From NCBI GenBank assembly GCA_041908795.1, contig JAYRER010000028.1, positions 1-29,400 of the forward strand: a DNA stretch of 29,400 bases, written 5' to 3'. This stretch comes from CAYLHB01 sp041908795 (GTDB lineage Bacteria > Patescibacteriota > Minisyncoccia > Phycocordibacterales > UBA12088). The notes below the pieces were generated by a model. The model was not told the origin of the DNA. It saw only the letters and a list, made by a program, of their open reading frames with translations, and made no database searches. This document shows, one piece after another, positions 7,865-15,755 of the stretch. A program made the position numbers and the translations under genes. Within the stretch, counting starts at the first letter, position 1. Each line of letters starts with the position of its first letter.

Positions 7865-7870
7865 TACGAT
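7865..7870 (+). promoter_or_regulatory. -10 box for the SOUL gene
   Basis: TACGAT is followed by 8 nt and then the ATG at 7879. The spacing would give a leader of about one or two bases. No Shine-Dalgarno sequence is present. Confidence 0.4.
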
Positions 7871-7878
7871 GGTGACAT

Positions 7879-8514
7879 ATGTCGCGTCGTATGTTGTACC
7901 TGATCATCCCTCTCGCTGTAGCACTCATCCTCTGGCTTGGCTGGACCTTATACGTCCTGTGGGGTATCGAACAGCCACGTTACAGCGTGGTAACTAGGTA
8001 TGATGACTTTGAGGTTCGCCGGTATGAGCCGTACCTAAGCATCTACACCGACGTGGAAGGAACCTACGAGAGTGCGCTCAGCGAAGGTTTCCGCATTCTT
8101 GCGGGATACATTTTTGGGGGAAACACATCCAAAAGCAGCATTGCAATGACCGCGCCTGTGACAGAAGAGGAACGTGAGGTTATTGCCATGACCGCGCCGG
8201 TTACTGAAGAGGTGCGCGGGAGTGTACGTCGTATCAGTTTTGTGGTGCCCCGTGCCTACACGCGCGATACACTTCCGGTACCGACCGACCCAAGGGTACG
8301 TATCCTCGAGGTCCCCGCGAAACAGGTCGCCGTGCTCTCCTTCACCTGGTACCCCACTGCGACACGGGTTGAGGCAAAGAAAAAAGAGCTTATAGAGCTT
8401 GTTGGGGCCGCAAATCTCTCCCCTATTGGCACACCACTCTATGCGGGCTACAACGACCCCTACTCGTTTCCACTCCTTCAGCGGCATGAGGTGCAGCTCG
8501 AGCTTACAGAGTAG
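7879..8514 (+). CDS. SOUL-family haem-binding-like membrane-anchored protein
   Basis: This 211-residue protein has an N-terminal transmembrane anchor (about 5-30) and an external SOUL/HBP domain. Family signatures are clear: YDDFEVRRYEPYL, the repeated IAMTAPVTEE motif and the C-terminal YNDPYSFPLLQRHEV. Eukaryotic SOUL/p22HBP proteins bind haem or porphyrin. In bacteria the role is undefined, so porphyrin binding here is an inference. The double IAMTAPV motif is normal for the family and not a local duplication. Confidence 0.88.
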   Translation: MSRRMLYLIIPLAVALILWLGWTLYVLWGIEQPRYSVVTRYDDFEVRRYEPYLSIYTDVEGTYESALSEGFRILAGYIFGGNTSKSSIAMTAPVTEEEREVIAMTAPVTEEVRGSVRRISFVVPRAYTRDTLPVPTDPRVRILEVPAKQVAVLSFTWYPTATRVEAKKKELIELVGAANLSPIGTPLYAGYNDPYSFPLLQRHEVQLELTE

Positions 8515-8594
8515 CGTCGCCCACACCACAATGCACGTTTGTGTGCGGTGCTCGTACAGGCTACACTGGAAAGCGTTATCATAGCTCTACCATT

Positions 8595-9230
8595 ATGCTC
8601 ACCACTTCCGAGGCGCTCTTGTGGCGCTACGCGACGAAAAAATTTGATGCTACCAGAAAGCTTGTAAGCGCCGACATCGAGCTTTTACTGGAGAGCCTTC
8701 GCTTCGCACCGAGTAGTTACGGACTCCAGCCATGGAAGTTCTATCTTGTGGAAAATGCGGATCTACGCCAACGAGTGCAAACGCTTGCGTGGAACCAACC
8801 ACAAGTGACCGATGCATCACACCTCATCGCGCTCGCACACAAGACGAGCATGACCGAGGAGGATGTGCACCACTACGTCGACCACATCAAGGTGACGAGG
8901 GGAGTGACGGATGAGGACATTGCCGGGTACCGCGATATGATGCTCAACACAGTCCGCACCCTTTCTCCGGAACGTGCGGCGGTGTGGAATTCGAGACAGG
9001 TGTACCTTGCGCTCGGTTTTCTCCTTTCTGCCGCAGCGCACAACGAGATTGATGCATGTCCTATGGAGGGGTTCGATGCCCCGGCCGTTTCAGAACTCAT
9101 TGGCGCAACAGCTGAGGGGTATGCTGTGGTAGTGCTCTGCCCAGTGGGTTACCGAAGCGAAGCTGATGAGTATGCGCGTGCTACGAAAGTGCGTGCGACA
9201 CCCAAAGAGGTGCTTGCACGCATTGCTTAG
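8595..9230 (+). CDS. NAD(P)H nitroreductase family flavoprotein
   Basis: This FMN-dependent oxidoreductase of about 211 residues is of the NfsB/dihydropteridine-reductase-like type. Family features are the opening MLTTSEALLWRYATKKFD, where the Arg contacts FMN, and the segment LRFAPSSYGLQPWKFYLV. Near residue 165-175 is DACPMEGFD, and the end has VVLCPVGYR. I placed the start at 8595 because the 18 residues before it (from 8541) do not resemble the family N terminus. The substrate cannot be told from sequence; quinones, nitroaromatics or pteridines are known in relatives. It is convergent with the small membrane protein gene, 3 bp away. Confidence 0.88.
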   Translation: MLTTSEALLWRYATKKFDATRKLVSADIELLLESLRFAPSSYGLQPWKFYLVENADLRQRVQTLAWNQPQVTDASHLIALAHKTSMTEEDVHHYVDHIKVTRGVTDEDIAGYRDMMLNTVRTLSPERAAVWNSRQVYLALGFLLSAAAHNEIDACPMEGFDAPAVSELIGATAEGYAVVVLCPVGYRSEADEYARATKVRATPKEVLARIA

Positions 9231-9233
9231 CAA

Positions 9234-9530
9234 CTAGCGAACGCGCTTGAGAAGCGACTTCACAAGCCCCGGATGCATCTTCTCAACATATATCATGTTC
9301 CACCAACGTACCCCCGCCCTGTAGCCGAGGAGCGCTCCCGCAACAAAAAGTACCAGTGATGCGACGTGGTGGATGGCAAACCACTCACCCCATGAGAGTC
9401 CGAGTCCATACCGCTCAAAATCTTCCGTGAGGAGTGAGATAATTCTGATTTCCACCAGTCCGTGCACGATACACTGCAAGGCGATACCCAACAGAACGGA
9501 GCACGTAATGTACAAACTGCGCTTAGTCAC
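9234..9530 (-). CDS. Small membrane protein, two transmembrane helices
   Basis: This protein of about 98 residues has two hydrophobic helices (about 5-30 and 50-75) and a basic C-terminal tail. I recognise no family. I chose the GTG at 9530 because it overlaps the nuclease stop as GTGACTAA, a coupled arrangement, and because the longer frame up to 9641 runs antiparallel-free but lies wholly inside the nuclease gene. It is the last gene of the leucine-rich-repeat/nuclease operon. A His pair (IHHV) sits between the helices. Confidence 0.55.
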   Translation of the reverse strand: MTKRSLYITCSVLLGIALQCIVHGLVEIRIISLLTEDFERYGLGLSWGEWFAIHHVASLVLFVAGALLGYRAGVRWWNMIYVEKMHPGLVKSLLKRVR

Positions 9531-10299
9531 GTTCTTTTTGTGCACCCTTTTCCGCGAGCACTCGCGCATCGGTGTAGCTACAGTAATCACAGTCTTCGCT
9601 CTGCAGAGGAACGGCATCGTCTTTAAGTGTGAGCCAGGCATTCCTAAGGGCGTTCTCCACCCACGAATCGTCGCCCGTGTAAGGAATGAGCGTCACGGCA
9701 AACTCGAGCCGAGCATCGAACGCCTCGCGATCGGTCTGCCCGTTGCAGTAGACGAAGTAACCCGTTGAGGAGACGGGGAGCCCTTTTTTTCGTAGCAACC
9801 ACTGGTACATTTCCATCTGCCGCTTGTAGCCCCCGTGCCATGGCGCGTCGAGTGCGACAATCTCGCCGTCTTTTGCCGTTGCCTTGTAGTCAACGACAAT
9901 GTAGTTACCCGCACTGTCCTGCCAGAGATCGTCAATGGCACCGTAGAAGAGGATGTTCGTGAGCGCGTGGAGGTGCTGAACACCGGTGAAGTTGTGCCGC
10001 CACTGGTCCAAATCGTCGTGTGCGACCGGAATCGCATCAATGCCGTAGTGCTTCTGGAGCGGGTGCTTCGTACCCGCCACACGATACGCGTCGAATTCCT
10101 TCTTAAGAAGGGTATCGACCGCACTGTTGAGGTTGAAGGGGTAACCCGGGGGCCTCCCCACCCCGAGCCTTCGGTCGAGGTAGAAGCACCGCGGACACTC
10201 GAGGAAGAGCTCAAGCTTACTGCGGGAGACCTTGAACGGCTCGCTTGCTGCTGGGTCATAGAGCCCTCGGGTGCGCGTTGCGTTGTAGTAGGTACTCAT
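9523..10299 (-). CDS. Stand-alone PD-(D/E)XK nuclease with Fe-S cysteines (Cas4/RecB-like)
   Basis: This 258-residue nuclease-like protein has the RecB-family core: GAIDD with D123, VVDYKA with D137 and K139, and the Q161-x3-Y165 motif (QMEMYQW). Two cysteine pairs, C35/C38 (ECPRC) and C237/C240 (DCDYC), flank the core as in Cas4 and AddB, where they hold a 4Fe-4S cluster. No helicase domain or CRISPR array is present in the window, so the substrate is unknown; a role in DNA repair or processing is inferred. It overlaps the leucine-rich-repeat gene by the 4-bp ATGA and the membrane gene by 8 bp. Confidence 0.85.
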   Translation of the reverse strand: MSTYYNATRTRGLYDPAASEPFKVSRSKLELFLECPRCFYLDRRLGVGRPPGYPFNLNSAVDTLLKKEFDAYRVAGTKHPLQKHYGIDAIPVAHDDLDQWRHNFTGVQHLHALTNILFYGAIDDLWQDSAGNYIVVDYKATAKDGEIVALDAPWHGGYKRQMEMYQWLLRKKGLPVSSTGYFVYCNGQTDREAFDARLEFAVTLIPYTGDDSWVENALRNAWLTLKDDAVPLQSEDCDYCSYTDARVLAEKGAQKERD

Positions 10300-10892
10300 T
10301 GGAGTATGTTCACCGACGGAGAAAGTCCCTGCCGGATGCGTGCAAGGTCTTGTTCGGCTATGTTGGCATTGCCGGAAAGGTCGAGTGTCTTAAGATTCTT
10401 AAGATTCCCAAGCTCATAGGGAAGTCCACTCAGGTTGTTGTTAGAGAGGTCGAGCACTTCGAGCTTTGCAAGCTGACCGATTTCGGCCGGCACACCAGTG
10501 AACTCATTGTCGGAGAGATCAAGTACTTTCAAGTTTTGAAGCTGACGGACCTCAGCCTGGAGTGCGCCCTTAAGTGCATTGTTTGACACGTCAAGTGTGG
10601 TTATTTTACGTCGCTCGAACACATCGTGCGGCACGCTGGTGAGGTTCTGGCCACTCAGGTCTAGGGTGGTTCCCGCCTGCGGTGCTTTCTCTGCTTGAGC
10701 CAGGTCATCAGTGGCTGAGTCTTGACGAGGTACGGTACCATCGTCACGCACGGTTGCGGTGGCCGTTACATGTTCACTTTCCACATATGACGCGGGAGTT
10801 GGTTCCGTACGCTCACGCACACGCACCGCGAGTAGCACGAGCGCACCAGCAAGAACAAGTGCTATCGCTATTTTTGCCGGAAGGGTAAGCAT
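10296..10892 (-). CDS. Membrane-anchored leucine-rich-repeat protein
   Basis: This 198-residue protein has an N-terminal transmembrane helix (about 6-24), a Ser/Thr-rich linker of about 45 residues, and then four or five leucine-rich repeats of 23 residues. Examples are LKVLDLSDNEFTGVPAEIG and LEVLDLSNNNLSGLPYELG. The repeats should fold as a short external solenoid for protein binding. The start at 10892 is fixed by a -10 box TATACT 6 nt upstream, which predicts a leaderless message. It heads a three-gene operon with the nuclease and the small membrane protein; why an adhesive LRR is coupled to a nuclease is unclear. Confidence 0.82.
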   Translation of the reverse strand: MLTLPAKIAIALVLAGALVLLAVRVRERTEPTPASYVESEHVTATATVRDDGTVPRQDSATDDLAQAEKAPQAGTTLDLSGQNLTSVPHDVFERRKITTLDVSNNALKGALQAEVRQLQNLKVLDLSDNEFTGVPAEIGQLAKLEVLDLSNNNLSGLPYELGNLKNLKTLDLSGNANIAEQDLARIRQGLSPSVNILQ

Positions 10893-10898
10893 GTGCGA

Positions 10899-10904
10899 AG
10901 TATA
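10899..10904 (-). promoter_or_regulatory. Extended -10 box of the LRR operon, leaderless geometry
   Basis: On the minus strand the motif TGCTATACT is an extended -10 (TGnTATACT), and six bases separate it from the ATG at 10892. The transcript would begin on the A of the start codon. Confidence 0.6.
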
Positions 10905-10929
10905 GCACAACCCGTTAAGGTAACGATGG

Positions 10930-10953
10930 AGCCCGTCCGAAGACGGGCTTTTT
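10930..10953 (+). terminator. Rho-independent terminator-like hairpin
   Basis: An 8-bp stem AGCCCGTC/GACGGGCT with loop CGAA is followed by four T's on the plus strand. Flanking genes are all on the minus strand, on which the loop reads as the very stable UUCG. The T-run is only on the plus side, so it may block antisense transcription or relate to a lost gene. Confidence 0.6.
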
Positions 10954-11056
10954 CAGGGGCTACACCCTCATGTTGACACTCGTGCCACAGGTTGGGTGGA
11001 AACGCAACGTTCAAGCAACTGTACCGACGGTACCAACACGTACCGCTCCGCAACCT

Positions 11057-12448
11057 TCACTGCTCCACAGAGGCAGATGATGTCCCATTTACCAGAAAAT
11101 CCACAGCCGCATCCATAATCGGGTCGGTCGAGGAGGCGGTGGAAGCAGGGTCAATGACGATATCGGGTGCAAGACCGCCCTCGGAGATGGATTTCCCGCT
11201 CGGGGTGTACCAGCGCGCAACGGTCACTTTAAGGGATATGTCTTTGGTTAAGTTCACCAATTCCTGTACGCTCCCCTTCCCGAACGTGCGCTCGCCCACA
11301 ATGGTCGCCACACCCGCTTCCTGGAGTGCGGCGGCGAGAATCTCGGAGGCCGACGCGCTCGCCCTATTCACGAGCACCACCATGCGCGGCTTCTTCTCAC
11401 CAAAGAGCTCGTGCTGTTTCGTGCGGTGTACCACTTCATTGAGGTTCGGCCCTTGGAACTCACGGACCACCACCGTCCCCTCCGGCAGAAACCAACTCGC
11501 GATGTCCACGGCGGCTTCGAGGTACCCGCCGGGATTGCCACGCAGATCAACAATGAGCATGTCCGTACCTGCATCTTTATACTCACGCAGCCCCCGTTCA
11601 AACGCCTTGATGGACGTTTCCGAGAAGCTGAAGAGCTGGAGGACGAAGAAATCACGCTCCACCTTTTCCGGTTCCGGTGCCGGGGGTGACTCACGCACTG
11701 GTGGTTCCCCTCCCGAAGGCACCGAGGGCGTAGCCGCCGGCGCCGGCTCGCGCGGTCGGAGCGCCACCTCACGGGCCACCACCTCGGTCTTTGTAGACGG
11801 TATCTCGATTGCACCACGCACAATAGGTACCTCGAACGGCTCGCTCGAACTCGCACTTCGTACGATGGTGAGCGTCACGGTGGTACCCCCCTTCCCTCGT
11901 ATTTTCCCCACCGCATCATCAACAGACAACCCCTTTGTTTCGGAACCATCGATTTTCCTGATTTCATCCCCGCTCGCGAGGCCCGCCTTTTCAGCAGGCG
12001 AACCCCGGAGGGGCGAAACCACAAGGAGAACCCCTTCACGGTCTCCAATGACCGCGCCGATTCCCTCGAGCGAGCCACGTGTCATGATCTTGAACTCCTC
12101 GGCCTCTTTGGCAGGAAAAAATATGGTGTAGGGGTCTTTGTAGCTCGCGACCAACCCCTCAATGGAGCGCTCCACTCGCTCCTCTGCGGGTATGCGTTCG
12201 GCACTTGTAGTACCGAACGGCACAAACTTGCTCTCGAGCACGTTCCACGTCTTCCAGTAGAGCCCAAAGTCAGTGGTACTGCTGGTGACTGCAAGCGCGG
12301 TTAACGGGTCGCCCTCTTTGTTTGTGAGTCCCACCACACGCTCAATTGCGGGTATCTGGCGCGCACCCACGATAAACCCGCCGTAGAATGCGGCCACTAT
12401 AAGCACGAGCACGATTCCAAACGCATACGAAATACCCCTTCCCTCCAT
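11057..12448 (-). CDS. ctpA: C-terminal processing protease (CtpA-type, S41 family)
   Basis: This membrane-anchored protease of about 463 residues has a transmembrane helix near 8-28 and a helical bundle. Its PDZ domain (GIGAVIGDREGVLLVVSPL, then GLASGDEIRKIDG) lies around 105-195. The S41 core carries the Ser-Lys dyad: Ser in RASASASEILAAAL and Lys in TFGKGSVQEL. It degrades or trims extracytoplasmic proteins. A Pro/Ala/Glu-rich insert of about 35 residues (ATPSVPSGGEPPVRESPPAP) splits the normally compact junction between PDZ and core. The start at 12448 (MEGRGISYAF) is supported by a TATACT box 8 nt upstream. Confidence 0.9.
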   Translation of the reverse strand: MEGRGISYAFGIVLVLIVAAFYGGFIVGARQIPAIERVVGLTNKEGDPLTALAVTSSTTDFGLYWKTWNVLESKFVPFGTTSAERIPAEERVERSIEGLVASYKDPYTIFFPAKEAEEFKIMTRGSLEGIGAVIGDREGVLLVVSPLRGSPAEKAGLASGDEIRKIDGSETKGLSVDDAVGKIRGKGGTTVTLTIVRSASSSEPFEVPIVRGAIEIPSTKTEVVAREVALRPREPAPAATPSVPSGGEPPVRESPPAPEPEKVERDFFVLQLFSFSETSIKAFERGLREYKDAGTDMLIVDLRGNPGGYLEAAVDIASWFLPEGTVVVREFQGPNLNEVVHRTKQHELFGEKKPRMVVLVNRASASASEILAAALQEAGVATIVGERTFGKGSVQELVNLTKDISLKVTVARWYTPSGKSISEGGLAPDIVIDPASTASSTDPIMDAAVDFLVNGTSSASVEQ

Positions 12449-12456
12449 GACGCCTA

Positions 12457-12462
12457 AGTATA
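12457..12462 (-). promoter_or_regulatory. -10 box of the S41 protease gene
   Basis: TATACT on the minus strand lies 8 nt upstream of the ATG at 12448. This supports the shorter start and predicts a leader of about two bases. Confidence 0.5.
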
Positions 12463-12551
12463 CCGCACAAGACTGGCACACCAAAAGCTATGTGCCACGG
12501 ACAGTACTACATGAGGTAGGATACAAACTAATGCACACGTATCATACGTAT

Positions 12552-12575
12552 AATTACGTAATCGATTACGTAATT
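12552..12575. repeat. 24-bp perfect palindrome in an A+T-rich intergenic gap
   Basis: Two self-palindromic ATTACGTAAT boxes are separated by CG and flanked by A and T, giving a perfect 24-bp palindrome. Two more ACGTA cores lie just left (12537-12541 and 12546-12550). Core-to-core spacing is 9, 10 and 12 bp. A T-run follows at 12586-12592. The 145-bp gap lies between the S41 and YciB genes and stands out by its A+T content. Confidence 0.85.
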
Positions 12576-12593
12576 CTTTATATAATTTTTTTC

Positions 12594-13172
12594 TTAACGG
12601 ATTGTCCCACCCACACGTAACCCCAAGCGATTTGACTCGCCCTCAATGCGATACCGAATCGAGACCGTAAACTGGTAACATCCGAAGAGGAGGATACCGA
12701 TGGTGGAAAGGAGTTTGTAAAAAGTCCACACATCGGTTGTTTGTGTGAGACGCACAAACTCATTTCCAATCGCAACTAGGGTAAGGAGAACACCCCAACG
12801 AAAGGTAAGGAGGAGCCACGCCTCATCAGCTATGGCAAATACACGCTCAAAAAAATACTTTAGAAGTAGACGTCTGCGCAGTGCGCCCGTAAGTAGCACG
12901 AGCCCGAACACCCCCTCAAGTAGGGTGTCTGAAAACTGAAAGTACACAGGATCACCAGTCACCAGCGTTGCTCCAGCAAAAATAAGTACTGCAATTGTAC
13001 TGCCGATAGCAAAACGTGGCGCGGTGCGTTTGAACAAAATAGTCGCGCCGAACAAGCAAGCAAGCGACAGCACCATGCCTAGAACGGCCTCATTAAATCC
13101 ATACACGCGTTCAAGCACAAAGAAGACAATGAGTGGAAGCAACTCTTCAATGGCTCCGAAAATCCAGTACAT
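12594..13172 (-). CDS. YciB/IspZ-like inner-membrane protein
   Basis: This protein of about 192 residues has five or six transmembrane helices. It resembles the YciB (intracellular septation protein A) family. Matching features are an early acidic helix (FGAIEELLPLIVFFVLERVYG), the segment DTLLEGVFGLVLLTGALRRR, then LLKYFFERVFAIADEAWLLL, and GNEFVRLTQTTDVWTFYK, where family members have NEVVW...TDTWVNFK. YciB is implicated in envelope and septum organisation, probably in the inner membrane. The start at 13172 was chosen over a GTG at 13217 because a TATAGT box sits 7 nt upstream. Confidence 0.72.
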   Translation of the reverse strand: MYWIFGAIEELLPLIVFFVLERVYGFNEAVLGMVLSLACLFGATILFKRTAPRFAIGSTIAVLIFAGATLVTGDPVYFQFSDTLLEGVFGLVLLTGALRRRLLLKYFFERVFAIADEAWLLLTFRWGVLLTLVAIGNEFVRLTQTTDVWTFYKLLSTIGILLFGCYQFTVSIRYRIEGESNRLGLRVGGTIR

Positions 13173-13179
13173 GTGTAGC

Positions 13180-13185
13180 ACTATA
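13180..13185 (-). promoter_or_regulatory. -10 box of the YciB-like gene
   Basis: TATAGT on the minus strand lies 7 nt upstream of the ATG at 13172, again consistent with a leaderless message. Confidence 0.5.
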
Positions 13186-13279
13186 ACAGGTACCCAAGGA
13201 ACAAGTACTCGTACCACTCACAGACACCGCGTGCAGGGAACGAAAAGCATGTCTATTGTGCGTCACACAAGCACCGGTA

Positions 13280-15523
13280 CTAGAAAGGTAGCTGCGTGCC
13301 GGATTTTTTTTGTACTTCCAGTGCACCAGGTCCGAGCGGATTTGAGTTGCGTTCTACTTCGTCGCGGTCATTCACCCCATCGCCATCTGTGTCTTTTTTG
13401 TTTTTGTCGGTTCCGATAAACTCCTCAAGTGCATCCGAAAGGTTATCTTTGTCTGTATCCACAGATTGTGTGGCAAGAGCTTCTATTGAATCGATGTCCT
13501 TTGTAGCGGTGTTGTTTCCCTGCACTACTCGTAAAGAAAGCGCCTTGACCTTGGAACCGGCGAGAGACCCACCGGACCCACTTCGGTCATACTCATACGT
13601 ACCGAAGGAAAGGTACGGCCGCACTGACATTTCTCCCGCATCAAACTTGGGTAGTTCGATCGTGTATATGAGTTGAAAGTCATCCCCCTTGCGGCCGTAC
13701 GCGAATGGTGTGTTGGTGTAGATATCATTCGGTACACTCTTGATGAGTGGCCCAGAACCTTTCTCAAGAAGGTCGAAGGGGTTGCTTTCTCCCTTCTGCG
13801 TGGGACCACGGGGGAGGTCTTCGGTCGCTTTTGTGAGTAGATCGAGCGTTTCCGGGAACGTTCCCGTCACAAGTTTGTACCTATTGAGAGCGGAGCGAAC
13901 GGTTCGAACCGCCTCAAGCTGTTTTTGTATACGATACTCCTCGCGCGACATACCTGAGAGTAGTATCGTTGCATCTTCAACAGATATACTTTCAGTGGGA
14001 GCATCAATGGAGACGGGTGTATTCACATTTCGAAGTAGTACCGAAACTGCAACATTTACCTGTCGTTTTGCAGCAGCTCCCTTTCCATCCGGTACGATTC
14101 GCGCATTGTAGGTTATACGATGGGGAATACCTTCACGATCCACCCAAAGTGTGTACGAGGTGTTTTTTGCGAAGTAGTCGAGAACCGCCTTAAACTCGGG
14201 ACCTTTAAGGTACGCGAGTGTGGTCTCGTCGGAGAAGTGAGCGCACTCCCCGGGAAATTCCGCTTCGCACAACTTTATAAACTCCTCGTAGCTTACTGCG
14301 TATGTGTCGCGATTTAGTCCTAGCTCGTACTTGAACAACTGCAGTCCGTCAACATCCTCTTGTTTTGGCTCACTGAGAACGGTGAGAAGTTTGTTGGTAT
14401 CAGCTACGATAAGAAACTGCTTGAGCATACGTACCAGCTTCTCCTTGTTCTCCTCCAACGCCCGTTGGGCTTCCTCGTCTTTCTTATTTACAAATTTTGC
14501 TCCGCCGGAAATTAAGTCATCCTTTGTAAATTTTACCCATGTACCCTTCAGTGGCGCAATATCTAGGAACAAAATCGGAAACTTATTAACAACCACGTAA
14601 AGGGTATCAAGTACCTTTCGTGCTTCCATGTCTATAGCGAGGGTAACATCCGTGACTTCAAGGCCGAGCATGAAACTAATAGTCCCATCGACGCCTCCGG
14701 CACGTTTCATTGTTGTAAAACGCAGCGCGGTATCGAGTTTGAAGTCGGCAGGAAGCCGACCTAGCAGTTCTTGACTCTGCAGTGCATGCACAAGCATGGG
14801 CTGCGGAGTTTCCGCGGGAAGGGAAAGGTAGTAGAACCCCTGACCACGTACGGTCAACGTAGAACCATTCACGTACTCTTCTTCACTTAGTTGGGAAGTC
14901 AATCGCTTGAGGGCCGCTGGTGCTCCCCTACTTTCCAACGTGACGGAGAGAACATAGTCACTTTTTCCCTCACTTAGGGTGTAGCGTATCTCAGGGGGCA
15001 CAGAAACAGGCGGGACAAGAGCACCAAGAGAATCGGGATACTCTCCCTTGTTTTTTACCTTATACTGACTCAGTGCTCCGCGTAGTGTTTGAATAGCACG
15101 TACACGATCTTGGTCGCGCTTGTAGGCAAGCTCTTCCGCTTTGTCCTTTGGTACTGCAACTTTGAACGGTACTGCGTCAGCATCACGTGGAGCTCCCTCA
15201 ATGAGCAACTTCACCTCATATGACGCACTTTCTATTTTATCAATTCCTTCAAATATACTCGATGCCAAACGCTCGGTGTCATAAGGAGCCTTCGGGGCAA
15301 ACGGCCACACCTGCATCATGTATGCGTATCCGACACCGCCACCTACAAGTACGATGAGTAAAAATATCAAAAGACCGACCACAATACCCCGACCATGCGA
15401 AGGATTGCCATTCGCATCGAATGACTGTGGAATATCGTATGCAGGGGGTTGAGTGTTTATTGTGGGACCAACCGCGCCGGAGTCTGCTTGCGCAGTAACA
15501 AGAGGAGTCTTGATAGGGGGCAT
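13280..15523 (-). CDS. Large surface protein with pseudopilin-like modules and calcium-binding repeats
   Basis: This 747-residue protein has a Pro-rich cytoplasmic head (1-45), one transmembrane helix (46-70, GIVVGLLIFLLIVLVGGGVG) and a long external part. Two segments look like the C-terminal half of type II/IV pseudopilins (GspG-like): about 139-200 (RAIQTLRGALSQYKVKNKG, then YPDSLGAL) and about 530-640 (AVRTVRSALNRYKLVTGTFP, then FAYGRKGDDFQLIYTIE). The C terminus carries thrombospondin-type-3-like calcium repeats (DTDKDNLSD, DTDGDGVNDRDEVE). No canonical prepilin cleavage motif begins the helix, so it is probably an anchored receptor or assembly factor rather than a pilin. The start at 15523 excludes 29 unlikely residues. 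The function is otherwise unknown. Confidence 0.75.
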   Translation of the reverse strand: MPPIKTPLVTAQADSGAVGPTINTQPPAYDIPQSFDANGNPSHGRGIVVGLLIFLLIVLVGGGVGYAYMMQVWPFAPKAPYDTERLASSIFEGIDKIESASYEVKLLIEGAPRDADAVPFKVAVPKDKAEELAYKRDQDRVRAIQTLRGALSQYKVKNKGEYPDSLGALVPPVSVPPEIRYTLSEGKSDYVLSVTLESRGAPAALKRLTSQLSEEEYVNGSTLTVRGQGFYYLSLPAETPQPMLVHALQSQELLGRLPADFKLDTALRFTTMKRAGGVDGTISFMLGLEVTDVTLAIDMEARKVLDTLYVVVNKFPILFLDIAPLKGTWVKFTKDDLISGGAKFVNKKDEEAQRALEENKEKLVRMLKQFLIVADTNKLLTVLSEPKQEDVDGLQLFKYELGLNRDTYAVSYEEFIKLCEAEFPGECAHFSDETTLAYLKGPEFKAVLDYFAKNTSYTLWVDREGIPHRITYNARIVPDGKGAAAKRQVNVAVSVLLRNVNTPVSIDAPTESISVEDATILLSGMSREEYRIQKQLEAVRTVRSALNRYKLVTGTFPETLDLLTKATEDLPRGPTQKGESNPFDLLEKGSGPLIKSVPNDIYTNTPFAYGRKGDDFQLIYTIELPKFDAGEMSVRPYLSFGTYEYDRSGSGGSLAGSKVKALSLRVVQGNNTATKDIDSIEALATQSVDTDKDNLSDALEEFIGTDKNKKDTDGDGVNDRDEVERNSNPLGPGALEVQKKSGTQLPF

Positions 15524-15687
15524 AAAATTGTAGTGACTAATATGTGTATGTGTACAGTATGTCTTGCTAAGGAAAAAATAACTATAAGCAGTGTGGGGAA
15601 AACGCACCAACGGTGACCTGGTGAACAGTTACGATAGGCCGAGCAGAATTACTTTTTTCACACAATACGTTGATATGGTAACGATAT

Positions 15688-15726
15688 AAAAAAGCCATGC
15701 TCCCAAGAAAGAGGCATGGCAAGTTT
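15688..15726 (-). terminator. Strong bidirectional intrinsic terminator
   Basis: A 7-bp stem GCCATGC/GCATGGC (15694-15700 with 15714-15720) is flanked by TTTTTT on the minus strand (15693-15688) and by T's on the plus strand after AAG. It ends the minus-strand hypothetical gene 15756-16271. Confidence 0.8.
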
Positions 15727-15755
15727 TTTCGAACAAGGCTGAGCCGTGCAGTATT

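Noticed and set aside
10921..11056. Coding gene or promoter from TTGACA at about 10974
   Set aside because: No -10 lies at a suitable distance and no frame follows. The gap holds only a terminator-like hairpin.
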